In this document: positions 1-9,001 of the stretch, piece after piece | Layout of the letters: each line of letters opens with the position of its first letter | Position numbering within the stretch: the first letter of the stretch is position 1 | Source of the DNA: Microbacterium maritypicum | Lineage (GTDB): Bacteria > Actinomycetota > Actinomycetes > Actinomycetales > Microbacteriaceae | Length of the DNA stretch: 64,000 nt | Direction: 5' to 3' | NCBI RefSeq assembly: GCF_008868125.1 | Contig: NZ_WAAQ01000002.1 | Coordinates: forward strand, 186,001-250,000 | Notes under the pieces: generated by a model | Told to the model about the DNA's origin: nothing | Databases searched by the model: none | The model's input: only the letters and a program-made list of their open reading frames with translations | Translations under genes and position numbers: made by a program

Positions 1-2
1 AG

Positions 3-1127
3 GAGCGGCAGAAGGCCTTCGACTTCAGCGAGCCGTACTTCACCAGTGGTGTCCAGCTCGGCGTGCTCGAAGCCAGCGACATCCAGTCGCTCGACGACCT
101 GGACGGCAAGACCGTCGCCGTCAAGACCGGTACGCAGGGGCAGACCTTCGCCGACGAGAACAAGGACGAGTACGGCTTCCGGGTCACTCCGTACCAGGAC
201 ACGACCGACATGGTCGATGCGGTCAAGGCCGGTCAGGCCGTCGGCTACTTCGAGGACTTCCCCGTGCTGGCCTACGGCATCCAGCAGGGGTCCGGCTTCC
301 GCCTCATCGGTCAGCCGGAACTGGGCGGCGAGTACGGCTTCGCGGTCAACAAGGGCCAACACCCCGAGCTGATCGAGAAGTTCAACGCGGGACTCTCGAA
401 CCTGAAGGCGTCCGGCGAGTACGACAAGATCGTCGACACGTATCTCTCCGGCGGCGAGAAGTCCACGCAGCCCACCGATATCATCTCGGTCGCGGTGCAG
501 TACTGGCCCGCACTCATGGAGGGCCTCTGGCTCACGATCCTCGCGACGATCGTCGCCATCGTGGCCGCGTTCATCCTGGGGCTCGTCTTCGGCTTCGGTC
601 GAGTCTCGAAGTTCGCGCCGTTCCGGTGGATCGCCACCGCCTACGTCTACGTCTTCCGCGGCACCCCGATCCTCATCCAGGCGTTCTTCGTGTTCTTCGC
701 GATCCCGCAGCTGTTCCCCGGTCTCACGTTCAACCCGTTCGTCGCCGGTGCCATCACGCTCTCGCTCAACACGGGTGCGTACATGACGGAGATCATCCGC
801 GGTGGCATCCAGGCCGTCGATCCCGGACAGAACGAGGCCTCGCGCTCGCTGGGTCTCGGACACTGGAAGACGATGCAGAAGGTCGTGCTCCCGCAGGCGT
901 TCCGCATCATGATCCCCTCGTTCGTCAACCAGGGCATCATCACCCTCAAGGACACGTCGCTGATCAGCGTGATCGGCCTCGCGGAGCTGACGTTCGTCTC
1001 CCGTCAGATCATCGCCTCGACGTACCTGTCGGCCCAGGTGCTGACGATCGTCGCCATCATCTACTTCGTCGTGATCACGCTGCTGACGCTGCTCGCGAAC
1101 CGCCTGGAGAGGACGTTCAACGCATGA
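3..1127 (+). CDS. Amino-acid ABC transporter, solute-binding/permease fusion (5' truncated)
   Basis: Polar amino-acid uptake protein whose beginning lies before the window. The reading frame is open from base 3. The first part (to about base 460) resembles the second lobe of a family-3 solute-binding protein, including a YFEDFPV stretch and the closing DKIVDTYL. It runs directly into a His/Glu/Gln-type permease domain with several hydrophobic helices and the cytoplasmic EAA loop ([20 protein letters not shown]). Such one-chain binding/permease fusions are known in Gram-positive bacteria. The stop TGA overlaps the ATG of the ATPase gene, so the two are translationally coupled. The substrate cannot be told from sequence; glutamine, glutamate or another polar amino acid is plausible. 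Confidence 0.9.
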   Translation, partial: ERQKAFDFSEPYFTSGVQLGVLEASDIQSLDDLDGKTVAVKTGTQGQTFADENKDEYGFRVTPYQDTTDMVDAVKAGQAVGYFEDFPVLAYGIQQGSGFRLIGQPELGGEYGFAVNKGQHPELIEKFNAGLSNLKASGEYDKIVDTYLSGGEKSTQPTDIISVAVQYWPALMEGLWLTILATIVAIVAAFILGLVFGFGRVSKFAPFRWIATAYVYVFRGTPILIQAFFVFFAIPQLFPGLTFNPFVAGAITLSLNTGAYMTEIIRGGIQAVDPGQNEASRSLGLGHWKTMQKVVLPQAFRIMIPSFVNQGIITLKDTSLISVIGLAELTFVSRQIIASTYLSAQVLTIVAIIYFVVITLLTLLANRLERTFNA

Positions 1128-1852
1128 GCAAGATCCTGGTGCAGGACCTGCACAAATCGTTCGGTGACAACGAGGTGCTCAAGGGCATCAACCTGGCTGT
1201 GGAGGACGGCGAGGTCGTGGCGGTCATCGGGCCTTCGGGCTCGGGCAAGTCCACCCTGCTGCGCTGCCTCAACAAGCTCGAGGAGCCCACGTCAGGGCAC
1301 GTCGTCATCGACGGCGTCGACCTGACCGACAAGAGCGTGAAGCTCGACGAGGTGCGTCAGCGCATCGGCATGGTGTTCCAGCACTTCAACCTGTTCCCGC
1401 ACATGACCGTGCTCGAGAACATCACGCTCGCGCCGGTCGAGTGCGGGAAGATGACGAAGGCCGAGGCGCGTGAGCGGGCGCTGTCGCTCCTGGAGCGGGT
1501 CGGTCTCTCGGAGAAGGCGGATGCGAAGCCGGCGTCCCTTTCCGGCGGGCAGAAGCAGCGCGTGGCTATCGCCCGTGCACTTGCGATGGACCCCGAGATC
1601 ATGCTGTTCGACGAGGCCACGAGCGCGCTCGACCCGGAGATGGTCGGCGAGGTGCTGCAGGTCATCCGCGACCTGGCCTCCGGCGGCATGACCATGGTGC
1701 TGGTGACGCACGAGATGGGCTTCGCCCGCGAGGTCTCCGGCCGCACGGTCTTCATGGACGGCGGCGTCGTCGTCGAGGAGGCCCCGCCCGCAGAGCTCTT
1801 CGGCTCGCCGAAGAACGAGCGCCTGAAGGACTTCCTCTCGAAGGTCCTCTGA
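1124..1852 (+). CDS. Amino-acid ABC transporter ATP-binding protein (GlnQ type)
   Basis: 242-residue ATPase that powers the preceding binding/permease protein. Walker A is GPSGSGKST, the Q-loop is in [10 protein letters not shown], the signature is LSGGQKQR, Walker B is [12 protein letters not shown], and the switch His is in VTHEMGF. The [15 protein letters not shown] stretch is typical of the polar amino-acid (GlnQ/HisP) branch. The ATG was chosen because it gives the classic ATGA overlap with the upstream stop and starts the protein at [14 protein letters not shown]. Length is normal for the family. A strong hairpin follows 34 bases after the stop, so this is the last gene of its operon. 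Confidence 0.95.
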   Translation: MSKILVQDLHKSFGDNEVLKGINLAVEDGEVVAVIGPSGSGKSTLLRCLNKLEEPTSGHVVIDGVDLTDKSVKLDEVRQRIGMVFQHFNLFPHMTVLENITLAPVECGKMTKAEARERALSLLERVGLSEKADAKPASLSGGQKQRVAIARALAMDPEIMLFDEATSALDPEMVGEVLQVIRDLASGGMTMVLVTHEMGFAREVSGRTVFMDGGVVVEEAPPAELFGSPKNERLKDFLSKVL

Positions 1853-1886
1853 GGGGCGTCCGCTCCGCGCTCCACGCATTCGCATC

Positions 1887-1921
1887 GACTTCCCGTGCAC
1901 TCGCCGAGTGCACGGGAAGTC
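1887..1921 (+). terminator. Intrinsic terminator-like hairpin after the amino-acid ABC operon
   Basis: Perfect 17-bp inverted repeat (gacttcccgtgcactcg and its complement) around a single central base. It lies between the ATPase stop and the convergent purD stop, so it can end transcription from both sides. No clear U-tract follows, as is common in high-GC actinobacteria. Confidence 0.75.
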
Positions 1922-1950
1922 TGCGTAGGGAGGTCGTGCGCTCGCGGAGG

Positions 1951-3228
1951 CTATTCGGCGACGCGGGCGGCGATGTCGGTGCGGTAGTGCGATCCGTCGA
2001 GGCGGATGTGGGCGATCGCTTCGTAGGCCCGGTCGCGCGCAGTGCGGAAGTCGGAGGCGACGGCCACCACGTTCAGCACACGGCCACCCGTGGCGATGAG
2101 CGATCCACCGGGCGCATCCGGGCTCGCGGTCGCGGCGTGCACGAGGCGGACGCCTTCGACGGCGGCGGCGTCTGCGAGGCCCTCGATGGGCCGCCCGGTC
2201 TGCGGCGCCTCGGGGTAGCCCTCGCTGGCCAGCACGACCGTGATCGCCACCTCGTCGCTGAACACGGGCTCGGGCTGGTCCTCGAGGGTTCCGGATGCCG
2301 CGGCGAATAGCAGCTCCGACAGCGGGGTGACCAGCCGCGGCAGCACGATCTGCGTCTCGGGGTCGCCGAAACGCGCGTTGAACTCGATGACGCGCACACC
2401 CGCCGGGGTCAGGATCAGCCCCGCGTACAGCAGACCGATGAACGGCGTGCCCTCGGCGTCGAGCTGACGGACCACGGGGAGCGCCACGTCGCGCGTGACC
2501 TCCTCGACGAAGGCCTGCTCGCTGCCGAACTGCTCGGCGAGCCAGGGCAGCGGCGAATAGGCGCCCATGCCACCCGTGTTGGGTCCGGCGTCGCCGTCGA
2601 GCGCACGCTTGAAGTCCTGCGCGGGGCTGAGCGCACGCACGGTGTCGCCATCGCTCAGGAAGAAGAGGGAGACCTCGGGGCCGGAGAGGAACTCCTCGAT
2701 CAGCACCGGGCCGGCGGGAAGATACTGTTCGGCGTGCGCGAGGGCCTCGGCGCGGTCGGACGTGACGATGACGCCCTTGCCCGCAGCCAGACCGTCGGCC
2801 TTGACCACGTACGGGGCACCGAGTTCGTCGAATGCGCTCTCGACCTCGGCGGTGGTGGCGGCGCGGACGGCGCGACCGGTGGGCACACCGGCGGCGTCCA
2901 TGACCCGCTTCGCGAACGACTTCGAGCCCTCCAGCTGTGCGGCCGCCTTGCCCGGTCCGAACACGGGGATGCCCCGCACCCGCAGGGCATCGGCGACGCC
3001 GGCGACGAGGGGAGCCTCCGGGCCCACCACGACCAGGTCGATCGCGTGCTCGTGCGCGAATGCGGTGACCGCCCCGCCGTCGAGGGGATCGACCGAGACA
3101 GGGGTCGCATCCTGGGCGATGCCGGCGTTGCCGGGAGCGACGAAGATCTCGTGCTCCGTCTGCTCGGCCCGCAGGGCGAGGATGATCGCGTGCTCACGGG
3201 CACCGGAACCGAGGACGAGAATCTTCAC
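1951..3228 (-). CDS. purD: Phosphoribosylamine-glycine ligase (GAR synthetase)
   Basis: 425-residue PurD of de novo purine synthesis. It joins glycine to 5-phosphoribosylamine using ATP in the cytoplasm. The protein begins MKILVLGSGAREHAI, the signature N-terminal loop. It contains the ATP-grasp core (VKADGLAAGKGV), the FKRALDGDAGPNTGGMGAYSP motif, and EFNARFGDPETQ for metal and ATP binding. It is full length. It lies 43 bases behind a Nudix hydrolase gene on the same strand and probably shares its transcript. The other purine genes in this window, purM and purF, are 13 kb away on the opposite strand. Confidence 0.97.
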   Translation of the reverse strand: MKILVLGSGAREHAIILALRAEQTEHEIFVAPGNAGIAQDATPVSVDPLDGGAVTAFAHEHAIDLVVVGPEAPLVAGVADALRVRGIPVFGPGKAAAQLEGSKSFAKRVMDAAGVPTGRAVRAATTAEVESAFDELGAPYVVKADGLAAGKGVIVTSDRAEALAHAEQYLPAGPVLIEEFLSGPEVSLFFLSDGDTVRALSPAQDFKRALDGDAGPNTGGMGAYSPLPWLAEQFGSEQAFVEEVTRDVALPVVRQLDAEGTPFIGLLYAGLILTPAGVRVIEFNARFGDPETQIVLPRLVTPLSELLFAAASGTLEDQPEPVFSDEVAITVVLASEGYPEAPQTGRPIEGLADAAAVEGVRLVHAATASPDAPGGSLIATGGRVLNVVAVASDFRTARDRAYEAIAHIRLDGSHYRTDIAARVAE

Positions 3229-3271
3229 CCGTCCAGACTACCGAGGGTGGCGCTCCGGATTTCGGTCCGGC

Positions 3272-3946
3272 TCAGAGGTCGACGGTCCGCTCCACGGTGG
3301 CGTCCCACGGCACGGTCCAACCGGCCGCGTCGAAGAGCGCGTCGAGCACCATCGCGGTGAAGCCCCAGACGATCGTGCCGTCGACGTCGAACGCCGGGCC
3401 GCGGAACGTGTGCCCCATCCGTGTGATGGTCGATGTGAACCGGGTCTCCGGGTCGAGCAGCTGCGCGACGGGCACGCGGAACACCTCGACCGTCTCGGCA
3501 TGGTCGACCGCCACGACCCGCGAGGGCGACCTCCACCACGCCAGCACCGGCGTGACGAGATGGTTGCTCGCGGCGAGTGGGATCACGGGCAGCGTGGCCA
3601 GGATCTCGACGCCGGTCGGATCGAGCCCGGTCTCCTCCTCGGCCTCGCGCAGGGCCGTCGCGACGACATCGGCATCGCCCGGGTCCACGCGGCCGCCGGG
3701 GAAGGAGACCTGTCCGGGATGTGAGGAGAGCGTGGGCGCGCGCCGCTGCAGCAGCACGTCGAGGTCACGCGCGACGGCGGGGCCGGTGGTGGACGCGGGG
3801 ATGCGATCGAGCACGCCGAACAAGATGAGCACGGCCGCATCGTGGGCACTCTGCGGGTCGGCGAGTGGGGGGATGCGCACTCCCCACGAGTGGTCGGCGA
3901 CGGCCGTGAGCAGCTCGGCGCGGGCGCCCTGGGGATGCATACTCAT
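3272..3946 (-). CDS. Nudix hydrolase, CoA-pyrophosphatase type
   Basis: 224-residue Nudix protein. The motif HPGQVSFPGGRVDPGD followed by TALREAEEETGL combines the extra CoA-pyrophosphatase (NudL/YeaB, UPF0035) signature with the Nudix helix REAEEETGL. Members cleave CoA and its derivatives, or other nucleoside diphosphates, using Mg2+. The ATG giving MSMHPQGARAEL was chosen; a longer in-frame extension would run into the divergent neighbouring gene and is not needed. It probably shares a transcript with purD, and its 5' end is 49 bases from the divergent sterol-carrier gene. Substrate is inferred from the family motif only. Confidence 0.88.
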   Translation of the reverse strand: MSMHPQGARAELLTAVADHSWGVRIPPLADPQSAHDAAVLILFGVLDRIPASTTGPAVARDLDVLLQRRAPTLSSHPGQVSFPGGRVDPGDADVVATALREAEEETGLDPTGVEILATLPVIPLAASNHLVTPVLAWWRSPSRVVAVDHAETVEVFRVPVAQLLDPETRFTSTITRMGHTFRGPAFDVDGTIVWGFTAMVLDALFDAAGWTVPWDATVERTVDL

Positions 3947-3995
3947 GCGTCCGAGCTTAGAACTCGTCTCGCACGGTCGGTCGTAGTCTGGACTG

Positions 3996-4364
3996 ATGGC
4001 CAGGAAGATCGACATCGCGGACGGGCGCACGGCTCTCGATGCCGTCCGCGCCGCGGAGGCCGCGGGTGCGAAGCCGCAGCGCACCGACCTCGCCACCGCC
4101 GTGCGCTACCTGCTGCAGCTGCTCGACGAGAAGGCACCGGGCAACAGCGTCGAGGTGCGGGTGCCGCCGTTCGGTGCGGTGCAGGTCATCCAGGGTCCTC
4201 GACACACCCGTGGTACGCCGCCCAACGTCGTCGAGATGGATGCCGCGACCTGGATCGCCGTCTCCACCGGCGCGGAGCGATGGGCGGATGCCGCGTCCGG
4301 CGGACGCATCCACGCGTCCGGCACGCGTGCCGACCTGAGCGACGTCCTTCCCGTGCGTCCGTAG
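3996..4364 (+). CDS. Sterol carrier family protein
   Basis: 122-residue soluble protein beginning MARKIDIADGRTALDAV. It resembles the small actinobacterial 'sterol carrier family' proteins (bacterial SCP-type fold) that often sit near purine genes. It contains the conserved-looking VEVRVPPFGAVQVIQGPRHTRG segment and a WIAVSTGAERWADA segment. No membrane helix or signal peptide is seen. The biochemical role of this family is not established. Transcription is divergent from the Nudix-purD pair. Confidence 0.7.
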   Translation: MARKIDIADGRTALDAVRAAEAAGAKPQRTDLATAVRYLLQLLDEKAPGNSVEVRVPPFGAVQVIQGPRHTRGTPPNVVEMDAATWIAVSTGAERWADAASGGRIHASGTRADLSDVLPVRP

Positions 4365-4442
4365 CGCGACCGTGCGGACAGGGTCGGCGGAGAGGGCGTC
4401 GGCCTTCTGACGCACTCGGGCGCGGTCGATCGACGGTGCGGA

Positions 4443-4895
4443 TCAGGCCCGCTTGGCGCGCGCGATCTCGTCGGTGACCTGCTGCACGTCGGCGGGGTCG
4501 GCATCCCGCGCGAGGGCGACGTAGTGGTCCATGACGGCCGGTCGGTATCGCACGTGCATGGTCTGCCCCGGTGCGAGCCGGGTGAGCGCGGTGATCGTGA
4601 GATCCTCGTCGGCGATACCGCGGAACGACGTGCCCTCGACCGTCTCCACATCGAGCATCAGCACGACGCGCGGGTTGCCGTCGCTGCTGACCTCGCGCCA
4701 ATCGACGAGAACACCGAGCGCGAGCACCCCGTCGCGCAGTTCCGCCTTGCGCCTGCGTGCCTTCGCGCTCAGCAGCGGGTTCGGGGTGACCCCGGGGAAG
4801 GCGGGCCCGACGCCGAGCGATTCCCGACTCAGATCGGGCCTGAGCTGGTCCATCAGATCGCTGAGGCTCTGCCTCTTCTTCTTCGAACCGAACAT
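4443..4895 (-). CDS. Hypothetical protein, conserved-looking
   Basis: 150-residue soluble protein of unknown function. It opens with a basic stretch (MFGSKKKRQSLSDLMDQLRPDL), then has an Arg/Lys-rich ARRRKAELRDG segment and a beta-rich domain (VVLMLDVETVEGTSFRGIADEDLTI). I chose the ATG at MFGSKKK because a purine-rich GAGGGAGGGCGAGG lies just before it; an upstream in-frame extension is Arg-rich low-complexity sequence. A TACAAT hexamer on the minus strand at 4954-4959 could be its -10 box. I do not recognise the family. Confidence 0.6.
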   Translation of the reverse strand: MFGSKKKRQSLSDLMDQLRPDLSRESLGVGPAFPGVTPNPLLSAKARRRKAELRDGVLALGVLVDWREVSSDGNPRVVLMLDVETVEGTSFRGIADEDLTITALTRLAPGQTMHVRYRPAVMDHYVALARDADPADVQQVTDEIARAKRA

Positions 4896-5093
4896 CCTCG
4901 CCCTCCCTCGCATCGGCGCCGGATTCTCGGCCTGGCGCGTCGCCGTCATCGTGATTGTATGTCGCCGACCGACACGGCTTCGCGCGATGGCTCGTCGTCG
5001 GGGTGATGCGCGAAGGGGCGGGGATCGCGCGCTCCGCACGTCTGCCGATCTCGGTGACCGACAGCCCCCTGCGGGCGGAGCGTGGACGGTGGG

Positions 5094-5462
5094 TCAGGCG
5101 CGATCGTGGAGGGTGATCCGGTACCCGTCGGGGTCGGCGAAGGTGAAGGTCCGTCCGAAGGGTCCGTCGATCGGGTCCGCGACGATGGTGTGGCCATCGG
5201 CGAGGAGCGCGTCGTGGATGGCCTGCACGTCGGTGGCGTGGAGCCAGATCGCAGCGCCGATGCCGGGTTGGGCTACATCGGTGAAATCGGTGTCCGGTGC
5301 GACGTCACGGAGGGCGAACGCGATGGGTCTCGTCTCGAAGACGACGGCGTGAGGGGGACCGGCCGGAGAGCGGACGAGGCCGAGATAGTGCTCGTAGAAC
5401 GCCTGCGAGGCGGCGAGATCGCGTGCCTGCAGGGAGATGAAATCGGGGCCGGTGACGGGCAT
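5094..5462 (-). CDS. VOC-family (glyoxalase/bleomycin-resistance fold) protein
   Basis: 122-residue single-domain vicinal-oxygen-chelate protein. It has the family's paired beta-alpha-beta-beta-beta halves: FISLQARDLAASQAFYEHYLGL early and a closing GRTFTFADPDGYRITLHD. The late Asp-Pro-Asp-Gly turn is typical. Members act as lyases, dioxygenases or drug-binding proteins, and the substrate is not evident. The ATG (MPVTGPDF) was chosen over a longer frame that would run back through the divergent MarR gene. The promoter region contains two copies of the MarR operator, so this gene is probably the regulator's target. Confidence 0.85.
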   Translation of the reverse strand: MPVTGPDFISLQARDLAASQAFYEHYLGLVRSPAGPPHAVVFETRPIAFALRDVAPDTDFTDVAQPGIGAAIWLHATDVQAIHDALLADGHTIVADPIDGPFGRTFTFADPDGYRITLHDRA

Positions 5463-5482
5463 GAGGGGAGTCCTTCGTTTCG

Positions 5483-5498
5483 TGTCAGTTTTCTGACA
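5483..5498. promoter_or_regulatory. MarR operator copy 1
   Basis: 16-bp inverted repeat tgtcagttttctgaca in the gap between the VOC and marR genes. It shares its six-base arms with the second copy 28 bases downstream, which places both on nearly the same face of the helix. Confidence 0.75.
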
Positions 5499-5510
5499 TG
5501 GGTCAGCGTA

Positions 5511-5526
5511 TGTCAGAATACTGACA
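5511..5526. promoter_or_regulatory. MarR operator copy 2, overlapping the marR start codon
   Basis: 16-bp inverted repeat tgtcagaatactgaca with arms identical to copy 1. Its last base is the A of the marR ATG. There is no room for a ribosome binding site between the operator and a start at 5526, which suggests a leaderless transcript. Confidence 0.75.
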
Positions 5527-5975
5527 TGAGTCAAGACCGCGCCGGCATCGACCTCGACACCTCGTTGGGCTACCTGCTCAAGGAGGCGTCCAGTGCCCTG
5601 CGCGCGGCGATGGAAGAGGTCCTGCGCCCGCTCGGGATGACCATCACCCACTACTCCTGCCTCGAACTGCTCGCGCAACGGCCCGGCCTGTCGAATTCTG
5701 AGCTCGCACGCGGCGCCTTCGTCACGCGGCAGTCCATGAACGTGCTGCTCCAGGCGCTGGAACGGGACGGGTTCGTGACCAGACCGACGGAGGCTCCGGT
5801 CGGCAAAGCCCTCCCCGCCCGCCTCACCGATCGCGGTCGGGAGAGCCTCGCGACCGCGACTGCTGCCGTCCGCTCGGTCGAGGTCCGGATGCTGTCCGGC
5901 ATGAGCGAGGGCGAGCAGGCCGGAGCGTTGAAGATCCTCCGGAGCATGATCCGCTCGCTGCGCGAGGAGTCCTAG
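5526..5975 (+). CDS. MarR-family transcriptional regulator
   Basis: 149-residue winged-helix regulator. The DNA-binding core is HYSCLELLAQRPGLSNSELARGAFVTRQSMNVLLQALERDGFV followed by the wing TRPTEAPVGKALPARLTDRG. The C-terminal helix (LSGMSEGEQAGALKILRSMIRSL) is the usual dimerisation element. The start is the ATG inside operator copy 2; the frame has no better start with a Shine-Dalgarno sequence. It is divergent from the VOC-family gene and very likely represses both genes through the twin tgtcag-n4-ctgaca sites. The ligand is unknown. Confidence 0.9.
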   Translation: MSQDRAGIDLDTSLGYLLKEASSALRAAMEEVLRPLGMTITHYSCLELLAQRPGLSNSELARGAFVTRQSMNVLLQALERDGFVTRPTEAPVGKALPARLTDRGRESLATATAAVRSVEVRMLSGMSEGEQAGALKILRSMIRSLREES

Positions 5976-5986
5976 CCCGGCTCGGA

Positions 5987-6760
5987 TCAGCGCCGCGCGA
6001 CCACCAGGGGGACCCCCGTCACGGGGTGCGGGAACACGTCGACCGCTTGGCCGTAGACCTGCTCGATCCGGCCCGCCGTCAGCACTTCCGCGGCGGTGCC
6101 CGTCGCTGCCACCCGGCCGTCGGCGAGGAGCGTGACGCGGTCGGCGTGCGCGAGCGCGGCATTGAGGTCGTGCAGCACGATGGCCACCGCGATCCCGGCA
6201 TCCGCACGCCCACGGATCAGCCGCATGACGTCTTCGTGGTGCTTCAGGTCGAGGGCGGCGGTCGGTTCGTCGAGCAGCAGGATGCCGGTGCTCTGGGCGA
6301 TAACGCGGGCGAGGGCGACCCTGGCGCGCTCGCCGCCGGAGAGGGAGGGCACCGCGCGGGCACTGAGCGCCGTCACCTCGGTCTGCGCCATCGCCGTGGA
6401 CACCCGCTCGTCGTCATCGTCAGCCGCGGGCGTGCGCGCCCAGGGCGTCCGCCCCATGCGCACGACCTGCTCTGCGCTGAAGGGGAAGGTGACGGTGTTC
6501 TCCTGCAGAAGCACGGCACGCTGCTGGGCGAGCATGCGCGGCTTGACGCGGTCGATCGGCTGGCCGTCGAGCTCGACCGAACCGGCCTGTGCCATGACGT
6601 CTCCCGCGAGCACCCCGAACAGAGTGGACTTGCCCGCCCCGTTCGGCCCGACGAGGGCGTGGATCTCTCCGGAATGAATCTCGATGGACGCGTCGTCGAG
6701 GATCGTCCGCCCCTCGCCGACACGGACCGTGAGTCCCGCTCCGCGCAGCCGCACGGTCAT
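5987..6760 (-). CDS. hmuV: Haem/iron-chelate ABC transporter ATP-binding protein
   Basis: 257-residue ATPase of the FecE/HmuV class, which drives uptake of haem or siderophore. Walker A is GPNGAGKST, the signature LSGGERARVALARV, Walker B ILLLDEPTAALD, and the switch region IVLHDLNAALAHADR. The start ATG overlaps the stop of the permease gene (ATGA), which sets the start at MTVRLRGAGLTV. It is the third gene of a minus-strand operon (binding protein, permease, ATPase). The nearby HtaA-domain protein and the DtxR-type boxes favour haem as substrate. A siderophore remains possible. Confidence 0.9.
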   Translation of the reverse strand: MTVRLRGAGLTVRVGEGRTILDDASIEIHSGEIHALVGPNGAGKSTLFGVLAGDVMAQAGSVELDGQPIDRVKPRMLAQQRAVLLQENTVTFPFSAEQVVRMGRTPWARTPAADDDDERVSTAMAQTEVTALSARAVPSLSGGERARVALARVIAQSTGILLLDEPTAALDLKHHEDVMRLIRGRADAGIAVAIVLHDLNAALAHADRVTLLADGRVAATGTAAEVLTAGRIEQVYGQAVDVFPHPVTGVPLVVARR

Positions 6761-7830
6761 GCCCATCCTCCCGAGCGACGCCGCGTGCGCACGAGGAGCC
6801 ACAGGAAGAAGGGGCCGCCCACGAGCGAGGTGATCATGCCGATCGGCAGGTCGGCGAGCGGCACGGCGGTGCGTGCGACCAGGTCGGCGACCGCGATGAG
6901 CAGTGCGCCGCCGAGAGCCGAGGCGATCACGAGCGGCAGGTGGGCGGGGCCGATCAGCATGCGCATGAGATGCGGCACGACGAGCCCGGCGAAGCCGATG
7001 ATGCCGGCGAACGCCACCGCCGCGCACACCAGGAGGGCCACGGTGACGATGACCACGATCCGCAACAGCTCGACGTTGACGCCGAGGTGCCGGGCGGTGC
7101 GCTCGCCGAGGGCGAAGAGGTCGAGACTCGGGGCGACGATCAGCGCGACCACCACGCCGATCAGCACGAGCGGAGCCACCAGCTGGATGTTCGACCACAG
7201 GGCCCCGTTGAGTGAGCCGAGCTGCCAGAACACGATCTGCTCGCGAGTGGATGTGGTGCCGAGAAAGGTGAGGAAGGCCATCCCGGCGCCCGCGATCGCA
7301 TTGATCGCGATGCCCGTGAGCAGGAGGGTCACGACCTCGGTGCGGCCGCCGGAGCGACTGATGAAGTACACCGAGAACACCGCGATCAGGCCGCCGAGGA
7401 ACGCGAAGGCGGGTGTGGTCCACATCCCGAAGGTCGCCAGCCCGAACGTGATGCTCGCCGCAGCGCCCAGCGCGGCACCCGAGGAGACGCCGACGACCCC
7501 CGCATCCGCGAGCGGGTTGCCGAAGATCGCCTGCATGAGAACGCCCGAGACGGCGAGGGCGGCGCCGACGAGGAGGCCCAGCACGATGCGCGGCATCCGC
7601 AGATTGAAGATCACGCCGTAGTCGGTGGAAGCTGTCGGCGCCCACGCGGTGTCGATCCCGACCCCGCGCAGCAGCACGCCGATCAGGGAGGTGGGGGAGA
7701 GGTCGTACTGCCCGCTCGTGATCGACACGATCCCGGTGATCGCGAGAGCGACCATCAGGCCGACCGTCACCAGGGCGAACCGCAGGCCCCGGTACCTCGT
7801 CGGAGTCGGGGTGGCGACCTCCCCGGTCAC
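6757..7830 (-). CDS. hmuU: FecCD-type haem/iron ABC transporter permease
   Basis: 357-residue polytopic membrane protein of the BtuC/FecCD family, with about ten hydrophobic helices. Family hallmarks are NLRMPRIVLGLLVGAALAVSGVLMQAIFGNPLADAGVVG near the first third and FAGIIGFAGLVVPHLMR in the last third, the coupling region for the ATPase. The GTG start overlaps the stop of the upstream binding-protein gene (GTGA), and its own stop overlaps the ATPase start. All three genes are therefore translationally coupled. It probably forms a homodimeric channel. Confidence 0.93.
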   Translation of the reverse strand: MTGEVATPTPTRYRGLRFALVTVGLMVALAITGIVSITSGQYDLSPTSLIGVLLRGVGIDTAWAPTASTDYGVIFNLRMPRIVLGLLVGAALAVSGVLMQAIFGNPLADAGVVGVSSGAALGAAASITFGLATFGMWTTPAFAFLGGLIAVFSVYFISRSGGRTEVVTLLLTGIAINAIAGAGMAFLTFLGTTSTREQIVFWQLGSLNGALWSNIQLVAPLVLIGVVVALIVAPSLDLFALGERTARHLGVNVELLRIVVIVTVALLVCAAVAFAGIIGFAGLVVPHLMRMLIGPAHLPLVIASALGGALLIAVADLVARTAVPLADLPIGMITSLVGGPFFLWLLVRTRRRSGGWA

Positions 7831-8933
7831 GTCGCGGGCTCGGGGGCGTACAGGGCGCGGGCCAGGGCGCCGATCACGTCGGCGGTGCGCGGGCCGAAGC
7901 TGAGGATCTCGCTGTCGGCCATGTCGATCACGCGACGGTTCACGCCGGCAGGGGTCTGAGCCACGGCGGGGATCCGCTCGATGAGTCCGTCGATGCCTCC
8001 CACCGATTCGAGGCCGTCCGTCATCATCACCAGCACGTCCGGCTGTGCGGCGACAAGGGCTTCGGCGGTCATCGGCTTCATGCCCTCCCAGCCGATCTCG
8101 GCCGCCACATCGACGCCGCCGACCGCGTCGATCAGGGAGTCCGCTCCGGAGTCCTCACCGAAGATGTAGTACACGTTGGCGCTGCCGCGCACGTAGAGGA
8201 AGAGCATCCGGGCGCGGTCGGCCTCGTCGGTGGGCACGACGGCGGCGATCTCTGCGAGCGTCTCGTCGACGGAGGTGTCGAGCCGTGCGATGAGGGTCTC
8301 ACCCCGGCGCGGCACCCCGAGCGCAGCGGCGATCTCGGTCACCAGCTCGTCGGTGGTGTCGAGACGGCGATCGCTGGAGATCACGACGACGGCGATGCCC
8401 GCGTCGCGCAGCTGCTGACGGACCTCCTTCGGACCGATCGTGGTGTCGGTGAGGACCACGGTCGGCGCCAGCTCGAGAATCGCCTCGGCGTTGAGCGTGT
8501 GGCCGGTCTTGGTCACGACCGGGAGCTCTTCGGTGCCGGCGAAGACGGTGGAGGCGTCGCGGCCGACGACCTGGTCGCCGAGTCCGAGCGCGAACACGGT
8601 CGACGCGATCGTGCCCGAGATGTCGATCGGGAGGATGCGGTCGATGTCGGCGATCTCGACCTCGTGGCCTTCGCTGTCGGTCACCGTCACAGGCAGCTTC
8701 GGAGCGCTGTCGTCGTCGACGGGCTCGATCGCATGGGTCGAGAGGCAGGCGGTGGAGGGGCCGGTGTGGCCGCGCACGTCGTCGATCAGGTCGAGCGCAT
8801 CGAGCGGGACGGATGCCTGAGGGCAGTCGTCATCCGCGGCGGTAGCCGGTGCGGCCGTGGCCCCCGGCTCTGCGCACGCCGTGAGCCCGACGGTGAGAGC
8901 GGCGACGAGGATAAGGGCGGAGACGCGACGCAT
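7827..8933 (-). CDS. hmuT: Haem-binding lipoprotein (HmuT type)
   Basis: 368-residue substrate-binding lipoprotein. The N-terminus is a lipoprotein signal ending in LTAC with Cys20 as the lipidation site. A class-III (PBP2) fold follows, with typical IDRILPIDISGTIASTVFALGLGDQVVGRD and LELAPTVVLTD segments. Family members bind haem or a siderophore between two rigid lobes. Axial ligands in C. diphtheriae HmuT are a His and a Tyr; candidate residues exist here (for example YVRGSANVYYIFG) but I cannot assign them. It is the first gene of the operon, and a DtxR-type box overlaps its start codon. Confidence 0.88.
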   Translation of the reverse strand: MRRVSALILVAALTVGLTACAEPGATAAPATAADDDCPQASVPLDALDLIDDVRGHTGPSTACLSTHAIEPVDDDSAPKLPVTVTDSEGHEVEIADIDRILPIDISGTIASTVFALGLGDQVVGRDASTVFAGTEELPVVTKTGHTLNAEAILELAPTVVLTDTTIGPKEVRQQLRDAGIAVVVISSDRRLDTTDELVTEIAAALGVPRRGETLIARLDTSVDETLAEIAAVVPTDEADRARMLFLYVRGSANVYYIFGEDSGADSLIDAVGGVDVAAEIGWEGMKPMTAEALVAAQPDVLVMMTDGLESVGGIDGLIERIPAVAQTPAGVNRRVIDMADSEILSFGPRTADVIGALARALYAPEPAT

Positions 8934-8951
8934 TAGGCAAGGCTATCCTAA
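8933..8951 (-). promoter_or_regulatory. DtxR/IdeR-type iron box overlapping the hmuT start
   Basis: 19-bp sequence ttaggcaaggctatcctaa matches 16 of 19 positions of the DtxR consensus as I recall it (TTAGGTTAGSCTAACCTAA). It begins at the hmuT initiation codon. Iron-loaded DtxR would block transcription or initiation, giving expression under iron starvation. Confidence 0.75.
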
Positions 8952-9001
8952 AACTTGACGCGCGATGATGCGCACCTCTACGCTCGGGGTCGACGGCTTA
9001 C

